Origin: CAVZRC01 sp052148775 | GTDB taxonomy: Bacteria > Planctomycetota > Planctomycetia > Isosphaerales > Isosphaeraceae | Assembly: GCA_052148775.1 (NCBI GenBank) | Contig: JBKQHM010000685.1 | Location: 1-27,335 of the forward strand | Length of the DNA stretch: 27,335 nucleotides | Reading direction: 5' to 3' | Shown here: piece after piece, positions 7,262 through 15,556 of the stretch | Layout: each line of letters begins with the position of its first letter | Position numbering within the stretch: the first letter of the stretch is position 1 | The notes under the pieces: model-generated | Seen by the model: the letters and a program-made list of their open reading frames with translations, nothing else | Told to the model about the DNA's origin: nothing | Databases searched by the model: none | Made by a program: the position numbers and the translations under genes

Positions 7262-8371
7262 ATGAACGAACGCGTCATGCAGTTCCGAATCGGCATGTTC
7301 GTGATCGTGGCCGGGCTGGTCCTGACCATGATGATCGTCTGGTTCGGCGAATCGCCGTCGCTGCTCCGCGACCAGGTCTACCTCAAGGTGCGGTACGCCG
7401 AGGCGCCCGGCGTGCTCGAAGGCGTCCCGGTCCGCAAGAGCGGCATCCGCATCGGCGAGGTCGCCGCGATCATCTTCGACGAGCGGCCGAACCAGCCCGA
7501 CGGCGTGATCGTGACGCTCGCCCTGGAGCGCCGCTACCACCTCCGCAACGGGTCGGCACCCCGGCTGACCCGGTCGCTCATCGGCGACGTGGCCATCGAC
7601 ATGCAACCCGGCAGCGGCGAGGGGTTCATCCCGACCACCAAGACCTCCGGCGAGGCCCACGTGATCGAGGGGGACGTCGCGCCGGACCCGTCCAAGGCCC
7701 TGGCCGCCGCCACCAAGGCCTTCGAGAAGGCCGGCGACACCCTCCAGGCGATCAACGAGGCCGCCAACGGCCTCGCCAAGATCACCAAGAGCGCCGACAA
7801 CCTCGACTCCCTGCTGACCACCTGGAACGGCACCGGCAAGGACGTCACCGGCGCCGCCCAGGCCATCAAGCGATTCATCGGCGACAATGAGGACAACGTC
7901 CGACCGGCGATGGCCAGCCTCCGCAAGGTCGCCCAGAAGGTCGACGAGACGCTCGACGAGGAGACCCGGGCGGCGCTGCGGACGGGCATCGACAAGTTCT
8001 CCGCCGCCGCCGCCCGCCTGGATTCCGGGCTCGCCGACCTCGACCCGGCCTTCAAGGACCTGGGCGCCAAGATGAACCACGCCCCGACCACCGACATCGG
8101 CGCGGCCGTCCGCCGCATGAACATCATCACCTCAGACCTCGGGCTGCTGACCAGCAAGCTCCGCGACGGCCGAGGGCAATTGAACACCGAGGGCAGCCTC
8201 CAGAAGCTGATCACCCAGAGCGAGTTGCACGACAACCTGAACCGGATGGCGGTCTCGGCCTCGCAGGCGCTGATCCAGCTCAAGGTCGTGCTGGGCTCGC
8301 TGCGGACCTTCGCCGACAAGGTCTCCTTGGACCCCGGCGCCTTGACCCGCGGCGCGCTCCGGCAGCCGTAG
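7262..8371 (+). CDS. mlaD: MlaD-family (MCE domain) lipid-binding protein
   Basis: A 369-residue MCE protein, the substrate-binding part of the Mla complex, anchored in the inner membrane and facing the periplasm. Residues about 8-28 are the single membrane anchor (RIGMFVIVAGLVLTMMIVWF). The MCE domain covers about 37-115, with APGVLEGVPVRKSGIRIGEV. The rest (about 125-345) is predicted mainly helical, with Ala/Leu/Lys/Asp-rich repeats. It is about twice the length of E. coli MlaD (183 residues), so the helical tail may extend the tunnel across the periplasm, as in longer MCE proteins; that is inference. The start at 7262 follows GAGG with 6-base spacing; in-frame GTG 7250 and ATG 7256 are less likely. 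No mlaA, mlaB or mlaC is nearby. Confidence 0.9.
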   Translation: MNERVMQFRIGMFVIVAGLVLTMMIVWFGESPSLLRDQVYLKVRYAEAPGVLEGVPVRKSGIRIGEVAAIIFDERPNQPDGVIVTLALERRYHLRNGSAPRLTRSLIGDVAIDMQPGSGEGFIPTTKTSGEAHVIEGDVAPDPSKALAAATKAFEKAGDTLQAINEAANGLAKITKSADNLDSLLTTWNGTGKDVTGAAQAIKRFIGDNEDNVRPAMASLRKVAQKVDETLDEETRAALRTGIDKFSAAAARLDSGLADLDPAFKDLGAKMNHAPTTDIGAAVRRMNIITSDLGLLTSKLRDGRGQLNTEGSLQKLITQSELHDNLNRMAVSASQALIQLKVVLGSLRTFADKVSLDPGALTRGALRQP

Positions 8372-8554
8372 GCCGTACGGGCTCGGCAATCGATGGTCGA
8401 GCGCTTAACGATGTCGAGGTGACTTCGGCTGTTGTCCGTCGCCAGCGAGGGGGCACCCGGCCCGATGCGCCTTGCTTGGGGCCGACGAGTCCGTTAGGGC
8501 CGTGAGCCAGTCCCCTTTTTTCGGTGCCGTGCGTAATCCGATCGTGGATCGCTC

Positions 8555-8560
8555 TATAAT
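8555..8560 (+). promoter_or_regulatory. Consensus -10 box of the SGNH hydrolase gene
   Basis: A perfect TATAAT lies 34 bases upstream of the start codon at 8594, in a region without other AT-rich hexamers. No good -35 hexamer is found at 16-18 bases spacing, so this may depend on an activator or another sigma factor. It suggests that the gene is transcribed separately from mlaEFD. Confidence 0.5.
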
Positions 8561-8593
8561 GTGGGGGCGATACCCTTGAGGAGGATCACTCGG

Positions 8594-10339
8594 ATGAGAT
8601 GGCAACCCGGGGTCGAGCGCGACTTGCGCCGTCTTGCGAGGCCGATCGGACTGGCGGCGGTCGTGATGGCGTGGTTCGCGGCGTCGGCGGCCCTCCCCGA
8701 CGTGCTACAGGCGCTTCCCCCGTCCGCCCAGGAAGCGATCGTCGAGCGGTTCCTCTGGACGGTGCTGGTCCTCTACTGGGCCGCGCTCATCCCGGCCGTC
8801 GTCGGCGGGGTCGTCTTGACCGTCGTCCTCATCAGGGCCCGTCGTCAGAGGGCGAGGCGGCCGATGGCGGCCCGGTTGCTGCTGTTCTGCGCGTCCACCC
8901 TGATCGGCGTGGGGGTGCTCGAGGCCGGCAGCGCGGCCTGGCTGGCGTGGGTGCACCGATTCCCAACCCTGCCGACCCGATTCCGCTCCTCGCCGGGCAA
9001 TGAGCTCCACGTCGCGGTGATCGGGGGCTCGAGTGCCGTCGGGCAACCGTACCAGAGCTGGCTCTCGATCGGACCGATCGTCGCCTGGAAGCTCCAGACC
9101 GAGCTGGGCGGCCGCCGGGTCGTCGCCGACGTGCTGGCCCGGGAGGGGGCGACGCTGGAGGAGATGCACCAGAAACTGGAACATATCGAGCACCGGCCAA
9201 ATATGTTGATCCTCTTCTCCGGCCATAACGAGTACCAGGCCCGGTTCGCCTGGGACCAGGATGGCGACGTGCCCCCCGGCCTGTTGCCGTATGCCTTGAA
9301 GGTCGTGATGGAAGACGGCCTCGGCTCGCCCTTGTTCCGGATGGTCTCCGAGGCGTCGAGCAAGTATCGGCTGATGGCACCCCCGCGGATGGCCCACCGC
9401 GGGCCGATCGAGCGGCCCATCGTCCGGCGCGCCGAGACCGAGCGGCTCCGTCGCGAATTCGGGCGGCGGATCGACGCCATCGTCTCCTGGTGCGAACGGA
9501 TCGGGGCCATGCCGGTCCTCGTGATCCCGGCCGACAACGAGGCCGGGTTCGAGCCCAACCGATCCGTGTTGCCCGAGTTGATCTCGCAGGAAGAGCGCCG
9601 GGTCTTCGCCGACGACTGGCTCGCGGCCCGCGCGGATGAGTCCGACGCGTCGGCGGCCATGGCGCGATACCGCGAGTTGCTCGCGAGGCAGCCGGGATTC
9701 GCCGAGTCCCATTTCCGGCTGGGCCGGCTGCTCGCGGGGGCGGGTCGATTCGATGAGGCCGGCGTGCAGTACCGACTCGCCCGGGACCTGGACGGGTTCC
9801 CCCAACGCTGCCCGTCGCCGTTCCAGGACGCGTACCGCCGCGTCGCGTCGCGGCACGGCTGCATCGTGATCGACGGCCCGGCGGAACTCCGGGCACTCAG
9901 CGCCCACGGCATCCTCGACGATCACCTGATCAATGACGGGCACCATCCCTCGCTCCGGGGACACATCGCCCTGGCCGCGGCGGTGCTCCGCGAGCTCCGC
10001 GCCCGGGCGGCCTTCGGCTGGTCGCGCGGTGAGGCCCCGTCGATCGATCCGGCCGATTGCGCGTTGCATTTCGGGATCGATGACAAGGACTGGGCCGAGG
10101 TGTGCTCGAAGGTGGCCACGTTCTACAAGGTCACCGCCAACTGCCGCTATGATCCCACCGAACGGCTCAGCAAGGCGGCGTTTTACCAACACGCCGCCGA
10201 TCGGATCGCCGCGGGGACGCTCCCCGTCGACCTCGGAATCCCCGGCATCGGTCTGCCCACGCCGAATCCCGCCGGATCATCCGGGTTCCATGCTTTTCAG
10301 GGGGCGTCGAAGGGGCTTTTTCAGCAGGATCACCCATGA
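8594..10339 (+). CDS. Membrane-anchored SGNH/GDSL hydrolase-like protein with TPR-like insert
   Basis: A 581-residue protein. The start at 8594 is fixed by GAGGAGGA 8 bases upstream. The N-terminal part has three hydrophobic segments (about 17-34, 53-80 and 94-112), then a catalytic domain of the SGNH type: block I IGGSSAVG (likely nucleophile Ser146), block II REGATL (Gly), block III FSGHNEYQ (Asn212), and block V INDGHHPS near residue 450 with the Asp and His of the catalytic pair. Between blocks III and V a TPR-like helical pair (ARYRELLARQPGFAESHFRLGRLLAGAGRFDEA) is inserted. Such enzymes remove acyl or acetyl groups from sugars or lipids; the substrate here is unknown. The gene follows mlaD by 222 bases but has its own -10 box. 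It is convergent with the TAXI gene, 18 bases away. Confidence 0.8.
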   Translation: MRWQPGVERDLRRLARPIGLAAVVMAWFAASAALPDVLQALPPSAQEAIVERFLWTVLVLYWAALIPAVVGGVVLTVVLIRARRQRARRPMAARLLLFCASTLIGVGVLEAGSAAWLAWVHRFPTLPTRFRSSPGNELHVAVIGGSSAVGQPYQSWLSIGPIVAWKLQTELGGRRVVADVLAREGATLEEMHQKLEHIEHRPNMLILFSGHNEYQARFAWDQDGDVPPGLLPYALKVVMEDGLGSPLFRMVSEASSKYRLMAPPRMAHRGPIERPIVRRAETERLRREFGRRIDAIVSWCERIGAMPVLVIPADNEAGFEPNRSVLPELISQEERRVFADDWLAARADESDASAAMARYRELLARQPGFAESHFRLGRLLAGAGRFDEAGVQYRLARDLDGFPQRCPSPFQDAYRRVASRHGCIVIDGPAELRALSAHGILDDHLINDGHHPSLRGHIALAAAVLRELRARAAFGWSRGEAPSIDPADCALHFGIDDKDWAEVCSKVATFYKVTANCRYDPTERLSKAAFYQHAADRIAAGTLPVDLGIPGIGLPTPNPAGSSGFHAFQGASKGLFQQDHP

Positions 10340-10357
10340 CCGATCGATTCCAGTCCT

Positions 10358-11869
10358 TCAACGCCCGACACAGCTCTCATCCGCTTGAAGGGATGGTCCT
10401 TCCGCATGCGAGACCGAGGGGGTGATGTCGCCGACCGCTTCCTTCCAGAGTGCCTCAGCCGGCCGGCGTTGGGCGCGGGCGGAGTCCTCGAGGTTGTCGC
10501 GCTCGTGCAGGATCATTCGCATGAGGAAGTCGCGGGCGTCGCTGGCGTGGGCGAGGAATCCGGACATGAGCTCCTCGCCGTCGAGGTCACCGTCGGCGAA
10601 CCGCTCGAGGGCTTCTCCCTTGATGCGGCTGAGGTCCTCCTGGAGTTGCAGGAGCGCCCCGAGGTCGAGGGCGGGCGCCCGCGAGAGCTCCAGGGCGTGG
10701 CGCTCAACCCGGGCGACCTGGAGGATGTACGCCTCGAAACTCCGCTCGCGCCGCCATCGATATCGCCGGCGCACCCACTGGATCAGGCAGAACAGCCCAC
10801 CGGCGAGGACCCCGATGATGCTCATCTCCTTCTCGACCAGGTCGATCACGTCGCCGGCGATCAGTGGGGAGTTGCGGCGGATGAATTCGATCGTGCCGTC
10901 GTGCCAGGGCAGTTCCGGCGGCAGGTCGAGCAGCCTGGCATCGAGCGGCGGCTGGAGGACGTGCGAGAACGGGGAGTTGAAGACCACTTCCACGAGGCGC
11001 CGGATCGTGTCGGCCGCCATGTCCTTGCGGGTGACGAGCAGCAATCGGGTGCCGAGCGTGTGGATTGCCTCCGGCGGGACGCCGGGCTCCATCTCGTAGG
11101 CGAATGCCGGGATCGTGGCGTCGTAGACGTGCCGTCGATCGATGCGCGAGGCTGGAACGCCGGGGGCGTCGTCCTGGTCGAGGGCCCCGAGGGCGAACGC
11201 TTCGTGGAACGGCAGCGGCAGGAGCCGGTATCGGTGCGCCGCCACCAGGTGGCGGGCGACCGGCGAGGGGAGGGTCGAGACGGAGAAGATCGCGTCGGGC
11301 AGCCGGGATGGCTCGGTTTCTCGCTCCAGATCGGCATAACCGAGGGTGCTCTCGGTGAAGTCGGTCCCGGCCCGCAAGCCGGAGAATCTCATGACCTCCG
11401 AGGCCAGCAGGTACGTGCCGCTGCCGCGTTCGCCGAGGTTGACCACCTTGCCGCGCAGGCCCGAGAGGTTGCCCGCGACCGCCCGGTCGATCTCCTCCTT
11501 GACCAGCAAGTGGAGCGGTTCGAGATGGAGCACCGCGACCTGACGGAGGTCCCGGTGGTCGACCATGTCGATCGCACCCTGCACCAGGGCCGCGTCGACG
11601 CGTCCCGAGGCCAGGGCCTGGAGTGCCTCGTCCGAGCCGGCCGTGGGTTGCAGTTCGATCGCGAGGGCACGGTGGGCCGCCTCGCGCTGGAGCGATCGGG
11701 CGAGCCGGTGCCGTGTCCCCCCCTCCTGACCCGCGGTCATCCGCAGTCGGATGGGTCGCTCCCTCGGCTCGTGGAGGGCGAAGAAAGCCGCGAGGATGAG
11801 CGCCAGCACCCCGAGGGTGGCGAGCAGTCCATCGCGGGCCCGCTTGCCGAATCGCGCCTGCCGCACCAT
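10358..11869 (-). CDS. TAXI-family (TRAP-type) solute-binding protein with cytoplasmic tail
   Basis: A 503-residue protein; AGGAG lies 8 bases before the ATG. Residues about 14-32 form an N-terminal membrane anchor. Residues about 40-340 match the TAXI/NMT1-like periplasmic binding fold: the opening MTAGQEGGTRHRLARSL, LASGRVDAALVQGA, and the ligand-loop motif VNLGERGSGTYLLA. Classical TAXI proteins stop there at about 320 residues. This one continues with a second hydrophobic segment (about 348-366, MSIIGVLAGGLFCLIQWV), an Arg-rich stop-transfer sequence (RRRYRWRRER) and about 125 charged helical residues. So the binding domain should be held outside between two anchors, with a helical tail inside. 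No TRAP permease gene is in the window. It may act as a sensor or as a partner of a distant transporter; both are inference. Confidence 0.78.
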   Translation of the reverse strand: MVRQARFGKRARDGLLATLGVLALILAAFFALHEPRERPIRLRMTAGQEGGTRHRLARSLQREAAHRALAIELQPTAGSDEALQALASGRVDAALVQGAIDMVDHRDLRQVAVLHLEPLHLLVKEEIDRAVAGNLSGLRGKVVNLGERGSGTYLLASEVMRFSGLRAGTDFTESTLGYADLERETEPSRLPDAIFSVSTLPSPVARHLVAAHRYRLLPLPFHEAFALGALDQDDAPGVPASRIDRRHVYDATIPAFAYEMEPGVPPEAIHTLGTRLLLVTRKDMAADTIRRLVEVVFNSPFSHVLQPPLDARLLDLPPELPWHDGTIEFIRRNSPLIAGDVIDLVEKEMSIIGVLAGGLFCLIQWVRRRYRWRRERSFEAYILQVARVERHALELSRAPALDLGALLQLQEDLSRIKGEALERFADGDLDGEELMSGFLAHASDARDFLMRMILHERDNLEDSARAQRRPAEALWKEAVGDITPSVSHAEGPSLQADESCVGR

Positions 11870-12371
11870 GGAACGGGCTCCTGTTCTGAGTCGCGTGCCG
11901 CTCTGGGGATCGGATCGGACCTTCTGTGCCAGTGTATTCGCCCGTGAGCAGCCCGATCATGGCGGTTTCTGGCGTCTTCATGGATATTTCACATGACGCC
12001 CGCCGTGGAGTCGCGGCGTTCCGCAGGTCACATTCGCGAGGATGCGGGGATGCGTCGAGCGGAGGAATTTCCCGGAATCCGGCGAAGATCCGGAAGGAAA
12101 TGCCGGGTTCGAGGCATTATTATTATGGATGGGATGGTCCCGGCTTGATGGGAGCGATGCCGATGGCGATTCGGTGGGACGAACGGCGATGCAGCAGATG
12201 GCGAGGCAACAAAATGCTGGATGCCGGCTCGCTCGGCGAGGTGATCCTCGTGAAATAGCCCCGAGCTCGGCGTTCTGCTTTCCTTGCACGCCCGTCCCGC
12301 GCCGCACGGACGACGATTGCGATTCGTCGCGGTGAGGCCGCTTCGGGGACCTTGACCTTGACTCGACGAAA
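11870..12371. other. Gene-free stretch upstream of the TAXI gene
   Basis: About 500 bases in which I see no credible gene. Short frames exist on both strands but their translations lack any protein-like pattern. No clear inverted repeat or promoter box was picked out. The promoter of the leftward TAXI gene must lie in its left part. Confidence 0.4.
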
Positions 12372-12613
12372 TCAATATTTCAGATCGACATCGACGCGAG
12401 TGGCTTCTCGGTCCAGGGTGACCTGTAGGCCCGAGGTCCGGATGTTGGTGAAGCGCTCGGGGATCGGGGAGGCGACGGCCGCGAGTCCGCGCGTCTTGGG
12501 ATCCTGGGAGTTGGACCGGTCGGGGTGACGTCGGACTCGGCGCTCGCGATGAGCATCATCGTCCACGGGGCGAGGAGAATCGACACCGCGAACCACGTTC
12601 GAAAGGTTTTCAT
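12372..12613 (-). pseudogene. Small secreted-protein gene, apparently frameshifted
   Basis: An ATG at 12613 opens a convincing signal peptide: MKTFRTWF, a hydrophobic core, and a SAES-type cleavage site. After about residue 33 this frame turns into Pro/Ser/Arg-rich sequence typical of a wrong frame. The neighbouring frame, which ends at 12372, gives a protein-like segment over the same second half (DPKTRGLAAVASPIPERF, then NIRTSGLQVTLDREATRVDV). Joining the two with a one-base net shift near 12500-12540 gives a secreted protein of about 80 residues. I do not recognise the family. It may be a recent pseudogene, a sequencing error, or a coincidence of frames. Confidence 0.4.
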
Positions 12614-12825
12614 GGCAGGAGTTCAACCGGAGGTAGGTTTTTGGTCGAAGGCGGGTCGTTATCCTGTCGGGCTGAATAACCCAAATGATATCATCCTCGT
12701 CCCATCAAAGCAACGGCGATGTGATGACTGACAAGAGTGCTAGTGCTCATCATTGGGCGTTGCTTTCGGGGTCGGGAAGTCGGGGTATGGCCATGGCACT
12801 TCTTGGCGGAGGGTCGTGGGATGCA

Positions 12826-13611
12826 TCACTTCGATGGCGCGGCGCCTCGACCGACAGCCTTCGCCCACGCCGCCATGCCGTCGATGTTGCCCTCGACGAC
12901 CTTCTTTGCGAGCGCATTGGCGCCGGAGGTCAACGAGACCCACTGGAGTCGGTTCACATCGTCTCGAGTCGGCCAGGAGCTCAGCGCGTACCCCACCACA
13001 CCGGGGGCCGCCAGCCACGCGCCGATGTTGAAATCGCTGCGCGCGGCGACCTTCGGGTCGAGGGACCGGGTCCTGTCCTTGAGCAGGTACCAGTAGGCGA
13101 CCCGGTAGCCCTTGATTGTCCCCGCGTCCACCAGGACGAGCTCCTGCTGGACCTTGGCGATCCCCGGGACGCTGATGATCTGGAAGGCGCGCACCTTCCT
13201 CGGCGGTTTCAATGCGGGATCCGGCACCGATCGGCAGGCTTCGACGTGGGCGATGTGACCCTTGTAGGCGTCGACGTCCATCACCCGGGCGATGAGGTCA
13301 TCCGGGGCGACGCCCGGGATGGCCTTGAGCCCGATCGCCTCGTCGGTCGGCTTGCCCGGCTGTTTCCAGTTCTGGAACTGATAGCCGGCGACTCCGTGAC
13401 CGCCGTCCGGGATCTTCTGCAACACCCGGTCGAGGAATTCCCGGACTTCCGCCAGTGCATCATCCGGATACGGTGGCCACGCGGGCCTGAGGGCGACATT
13501 CACGACGGTCGGGGCCGGTCCTTGCGCGGGCCGGGAGGCGAGGACGGCGACGACGCCCCCCAGCAGTCCGAGGCATAGAATCCCGTACGTCATCTTCCTC
13601 GACGCGGTCAC
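12826..13611 (-). CDS. Exported START/SRPBCC-like lipid-binding domain protein
   Basis: A 261-residue protein. The GTG start at 13611 is chosen because AAGGGG lies 8 bases upstream; ATG 13593 is an alternative. Residues about 7-25 form a hydrophobic export signal or anchor (MTYGILCLGLLGGVVAVLA). The rest resembles the START/Bet v1 hydrophobic-ligand fold: DDLIARVMDVDAYKGHIAHV near the start of the domain, a run of predicted strands (RAFQIISVPG, QQELVLVDA, GYRVAYWYLLKD), and a long C-terminal helix (SGANALAKKVVEGNIDGMAAWAKAV), which closes the cavity in this fold. It may bind or carry a lipid outside the cytoplasm. The ligand is unknown. The family call rests on pattern and is moderate. The gene lies downstream of the esterase gene on the same strand, 126 bases away. 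Confidence 0.6.
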   Translation of the reverse strand: MTASRKMTYGILCLGLLGGVVAVLASRPAQGPAPTVVNVALRPAWPPYPDDALAEVREFLDRVLQKIPDGGHGVAGYQFQNWKQPGKPTDEAIGLKAIPGVAPDDLIARVMDVDAYKGHIAHVEACRSVPDPALKPPRKVRAFQIISVPGIAKVQQELVLVDAGTIKGYRVAYWYLLKDRTRSLDPKVAARSDFNIGAWLAAPGVVGYALSSWPTRDDVNRLQWVSLTSGANALAKKVVEGNIDGMAAWAKAVGRGAAPSK

Positions 13612-13737
13612 GCGTAAGTCCCCTTCTCGGCTGAACCGGGATGATGCTCGTATGATCCCTCAAGACAGTCGGTCAGGCGTCCGCGCCTGGGTTCCGGTCG
13701 TTGTTCGTCGACCTGATGCGCCATCGGGAGGCCGGGG

Positions 13738-14679
13738 TCACTCGCCGGTCTTGCCGGCCGGCTTCAACAGGTGCTGATTGCGCAGCCAGTTCAGGCAGAG
13801 TTGCGTCCAGCTCGAGGGGAGTTTTTCGTTCTGCCGCACGCCGAAGTCGTGGTCGCCCGTCGCGTAGATGTGCAGCTCGGTCGGGATGCCGGCGCGCTTC
13901 AAGGCGATGTACATGAAGGCGCTGTTTTCCGCGTTGGAACCACCGTAGCTCTCCTTATCGTCGGAGGCATGGGCCAGCAGGATCGGGGGCGTGTTGGGCG
14001 GGATCCGGAGGTCGGCACGGATTCCATCCTTGTCCTTGGGCTTGAGGTAGCCCGAGTAACAGCCGATGGCGAAGTCGGGCCGGCAACTGACCCTGTCAAT
14101 GGCGTCGATCGGATCGTACTTGCGTTTTTCGAAGCCGGTGGCGGTGGCGACGGCGAGATGTCCGCCGGCCGAGAAGCCGACGATGCCGATCCGATTGGGG
14201 TCGATACCCCACTCCGCAGCCCGGTTGCGGACCATGCTGATCGCGCGCTGGGCGTCGAGCTGCGGGCCCAGGGGTGGCTCGCCGCGGATATCCCCCGGAC
14301 GCCTCGGGCATCGGTACTTGAGGATGATGCCGGTGATGCCGACGGAGTTCAGCCAGGCCGCGACTTCCTCGCCCTCGAGCTCCCAGTAGAGATCCCAGTA
14401 TCCGCCGCCCGGACAGATCACCATCGCGGTCCCCGTGTTCTTGTCCCTGGGGGCCTGGTAGACCGTGAGGGTTGGCTTGGTGACGTTGGTGATCAGCTTG
14501 GTCGGTCCCACCAGGGGCGACTGGTGGATGCGGCTGGTCTCCTGACCCTTGATGCCGACGTCGCCCGGTGTCTTCCCCGGCCAGAGGTCGACGACCAGCG
14601 GCTCCGCCGCGAATGCCGGAGACGTGGCGAACCCGCCGAGCAGCAGCGACAGGGCGATTGCGATCCGGTGCACGGTCAT
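13738..14679 (-). CDS. Exported alpha/beta hydrolase (BD-FAE/acetyl-esterase type)
   Basis: A 313-residue hydrolase. The ATG at 14679 is preferred because it starts a clean signal peptide (MTVHRIAIALSLLLGG, cleavage after AFA near residue 25); an in-frame ATG at 14730 would bury it. Family features: oxyanion-hole motif CPGGGYW (89-95, in place of HGGG), nucleophile elbow GFSAGG (Ser170), acid in HASDDKES (Asp240 or Asp241) and catalytic His277 in TGDHDFG. Planctomycetes encode many such secreted esterases, which remove acetyl or feruloyl groups from plant or algal polysaccharides; the substrate here is not known. All catalytic residues are present. It is transcribed away from tetR. Confidence 0.85.
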   Translation of the reverse strand: MTVHRIAIALSLLLGGFATSPAFAAEPLVVDLWPGKTPGDVGIKGQETSRIHQSPLVGPTKLITNVTKPTLTVYQAPRDKNTGTAMVICPGGGYWDLYWELEGEEVAAWLNSVGITGIILKYRCPRRPGDIRGEPPLGPQLDAQRAISMVRNRAAEWGIDPNRIGIVGFSAGGHLAVATATGFEKRKYDPIDAIDRVSCRPDFAIGCYSGYLKPKDKDGIRADLRIPPNTPPILLAHASDDKESYGGSNAENSAFMYIALKRAGIPTELHIYATGDHDFGVRQNEKLPSSWTQLCLNWLRNQHLLKPAGKTGE

Positions 14680-14846
14680 ACTCCCGTTGGATTGTTGAGG
14701 GTGGTCCCCCAGATTCTCGCGAGAAGTCATCCCGAGATCAATCGGTCAGAGTCGCCGATCGGGCAGCCCGACCGTCGGGGGTGCTCCGTCGGCCCCTCAG
14801 TTTTCCGGGCCCGATTGCCGGGGACAGCGATTCGCAAAAACCGCGC

Positions 14847-14874
14847 TTGATTTTCTAGACGACCGGTCTACTAT
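14847..14874 (+). promoter_or_regulatory. Predicted tetR promoter overlapping its operator
   Basis: TTGATT (14847-14852) and TACTAT (14869-14874) are separated by 16 bases, a good sigma-70-like pair. The 15-base operator lies between and over the two boxes, so bound repressor would block RNA polymerase. Transcription would begin near 14881, almost at the ATG at 14882, suggesting a very short leader or leaderless mRNA. Confidence 0.55.
14856..14870. promoter_or_regulatory. TetR operator copy 1 (TAGAC-N5-GTCTA)
   Basis: TAGACGACCGGTCTA has inverted half-sites TAGAC and GTCTA and also contains the core GACCGGTC. An identical copy stands before the RND permease gene at 15557-15571. The sequence resembles the operator of NemR-like TetR regulators (TAGACC...GGTCTA, from memory). 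Two identical copies, each close upstream of a gene of the same module, make a strong case for autoregulation. Confidence 0.8.
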
Positions 14875-14881
14875 GAGAGGT

Positions 14882-15487
14882 ATGACAAAGCCATTACCCA
14901 AACGCGACAATCGCACTGATACGCGGAAGGCCATCCTCGAGGCCGGGCTCAAGGCGGTCTTGAGGAAGGGATACCACGAGTGCGGACTGTCGGAGATCTT
15001 GCAGGAGGCCGGGGTCCCCAAGGGCTCGTTCTATTACTACTTCGCGAGCAAGGAGGAATTCGGCCTCCAGCTGATTGAACACTGGCTCGTGAATTTCGCC
15101 GAGGCGGAGGCGATCCTCGGGGACGAATCGCTCCCGCCGATGGCGCGGGTACGGGGTTTTTTCGAGGCCCGCTGCCGCTTGTTCAAGCGGATGCGGCGCG
15201 AGCATGGTAGCGTGGTCGGCACGCTCTACCTGGAGATGGCCACTCATAACGAGACATTCCGTCAGCGCGTCGAGGAGCTGCTGGCCGGATGGCAGAAACG
15301 GCTCAACGACTGCCTGGTCCAGGCCCAGCGGTCCGGCGAGATCGCCGCGGATCGAGATCCGGCTTCCCTCGCCGAGTTCGCACTCATTAGCTGGGAAGGC
15401 GCCGTCCAGCGTGCCCGGACGGTGCAGAGCACGACCCCGCTCGACCTGTTCTTCCGAGTCGTGTTCGGGAACGTGCTCACAAAATGA
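14882..15487 (+). CDS. TetR/AcrR-family transcriptional regulator
   Basis: A 201-residue DNA-binding regulator. Residues about 10-57 form the TetR helix-turn-helix: TRKAILEAGLKAVLRKGY, LSEILQEAGVPKGSFYYYFASKEEFG. The C-terminal ligand and dimer domain (LFKRMRREHGSVVGTLYLEMA, AEFALISWEGAVQRART) fits the NemR/AcuR-like subgroup. The ATG at 14882 is preferred over 14873 because the predicted promoter would start transcription after 14873. It sits directly upstream of the RND efflux genes on the same strand, and the same operator precedes both, so it most likely represses its own gene and the pump until an inducer binds. The inducer is unknown; in NemR the sensing residue is a cysteine, and this protein has Cys near residue 36 of the HTH region and in the C-terminal half. 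Confidence 0.9.
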   Translation: MTKPLPKRDNRTDTRKAILEAGLKAVLRKGYHECGLSEILQEAGVPKGSFYYYFASKEEFGLQLIEHWLVNFAEAEAILGDESLPPMARVRGFFEARCRLFKRMRREHGSVVGTLYLEMATHNETFRQRVEELLAGWQKRLNDCLVQAQRSGEIAADRDPASLAEFALISWEGAVQRARTVQSTTPLDLFFRVVFGNVLTK

Positions 15488-15490
15488 TAT

Positions 15491-15551
15491 GTAGGTCAGG
15501 CTTTACAGCCTGACTTTCTCAAGAACTGTCAGGCTGGAAAGCCTGACCTAC
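15491..15551. repeat. Inverted repeat, 24-base arms (planctomycete dispersed type)
   Basis: Arms 15491-15514 and 15528-15551 are reverse complements with one mismatch, separated by 13 bases. Each arm contains a smaller palindrome (AGGCT-TTAC-AGCCT). Wrongly translated, it gives GQAFQPD, a string I recall from many spurious planctomycete ORFs. It begins 3 bases after the tetR stop and could act as a terminator-like hairpin or mRNA stabiliser that uncouples tetR from the permease gene. Confidence 0.85.
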
Positions 15552-15556
15552 TCCGA

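Noticed and set aside
10385..11947. A 520-codon plus-strand frame opposite the TAXI gene
   Set aside because: Shadow frame: Glu/Arg/Gly/Asp-rich without structure, against a clear TAXI domain on the other strand.
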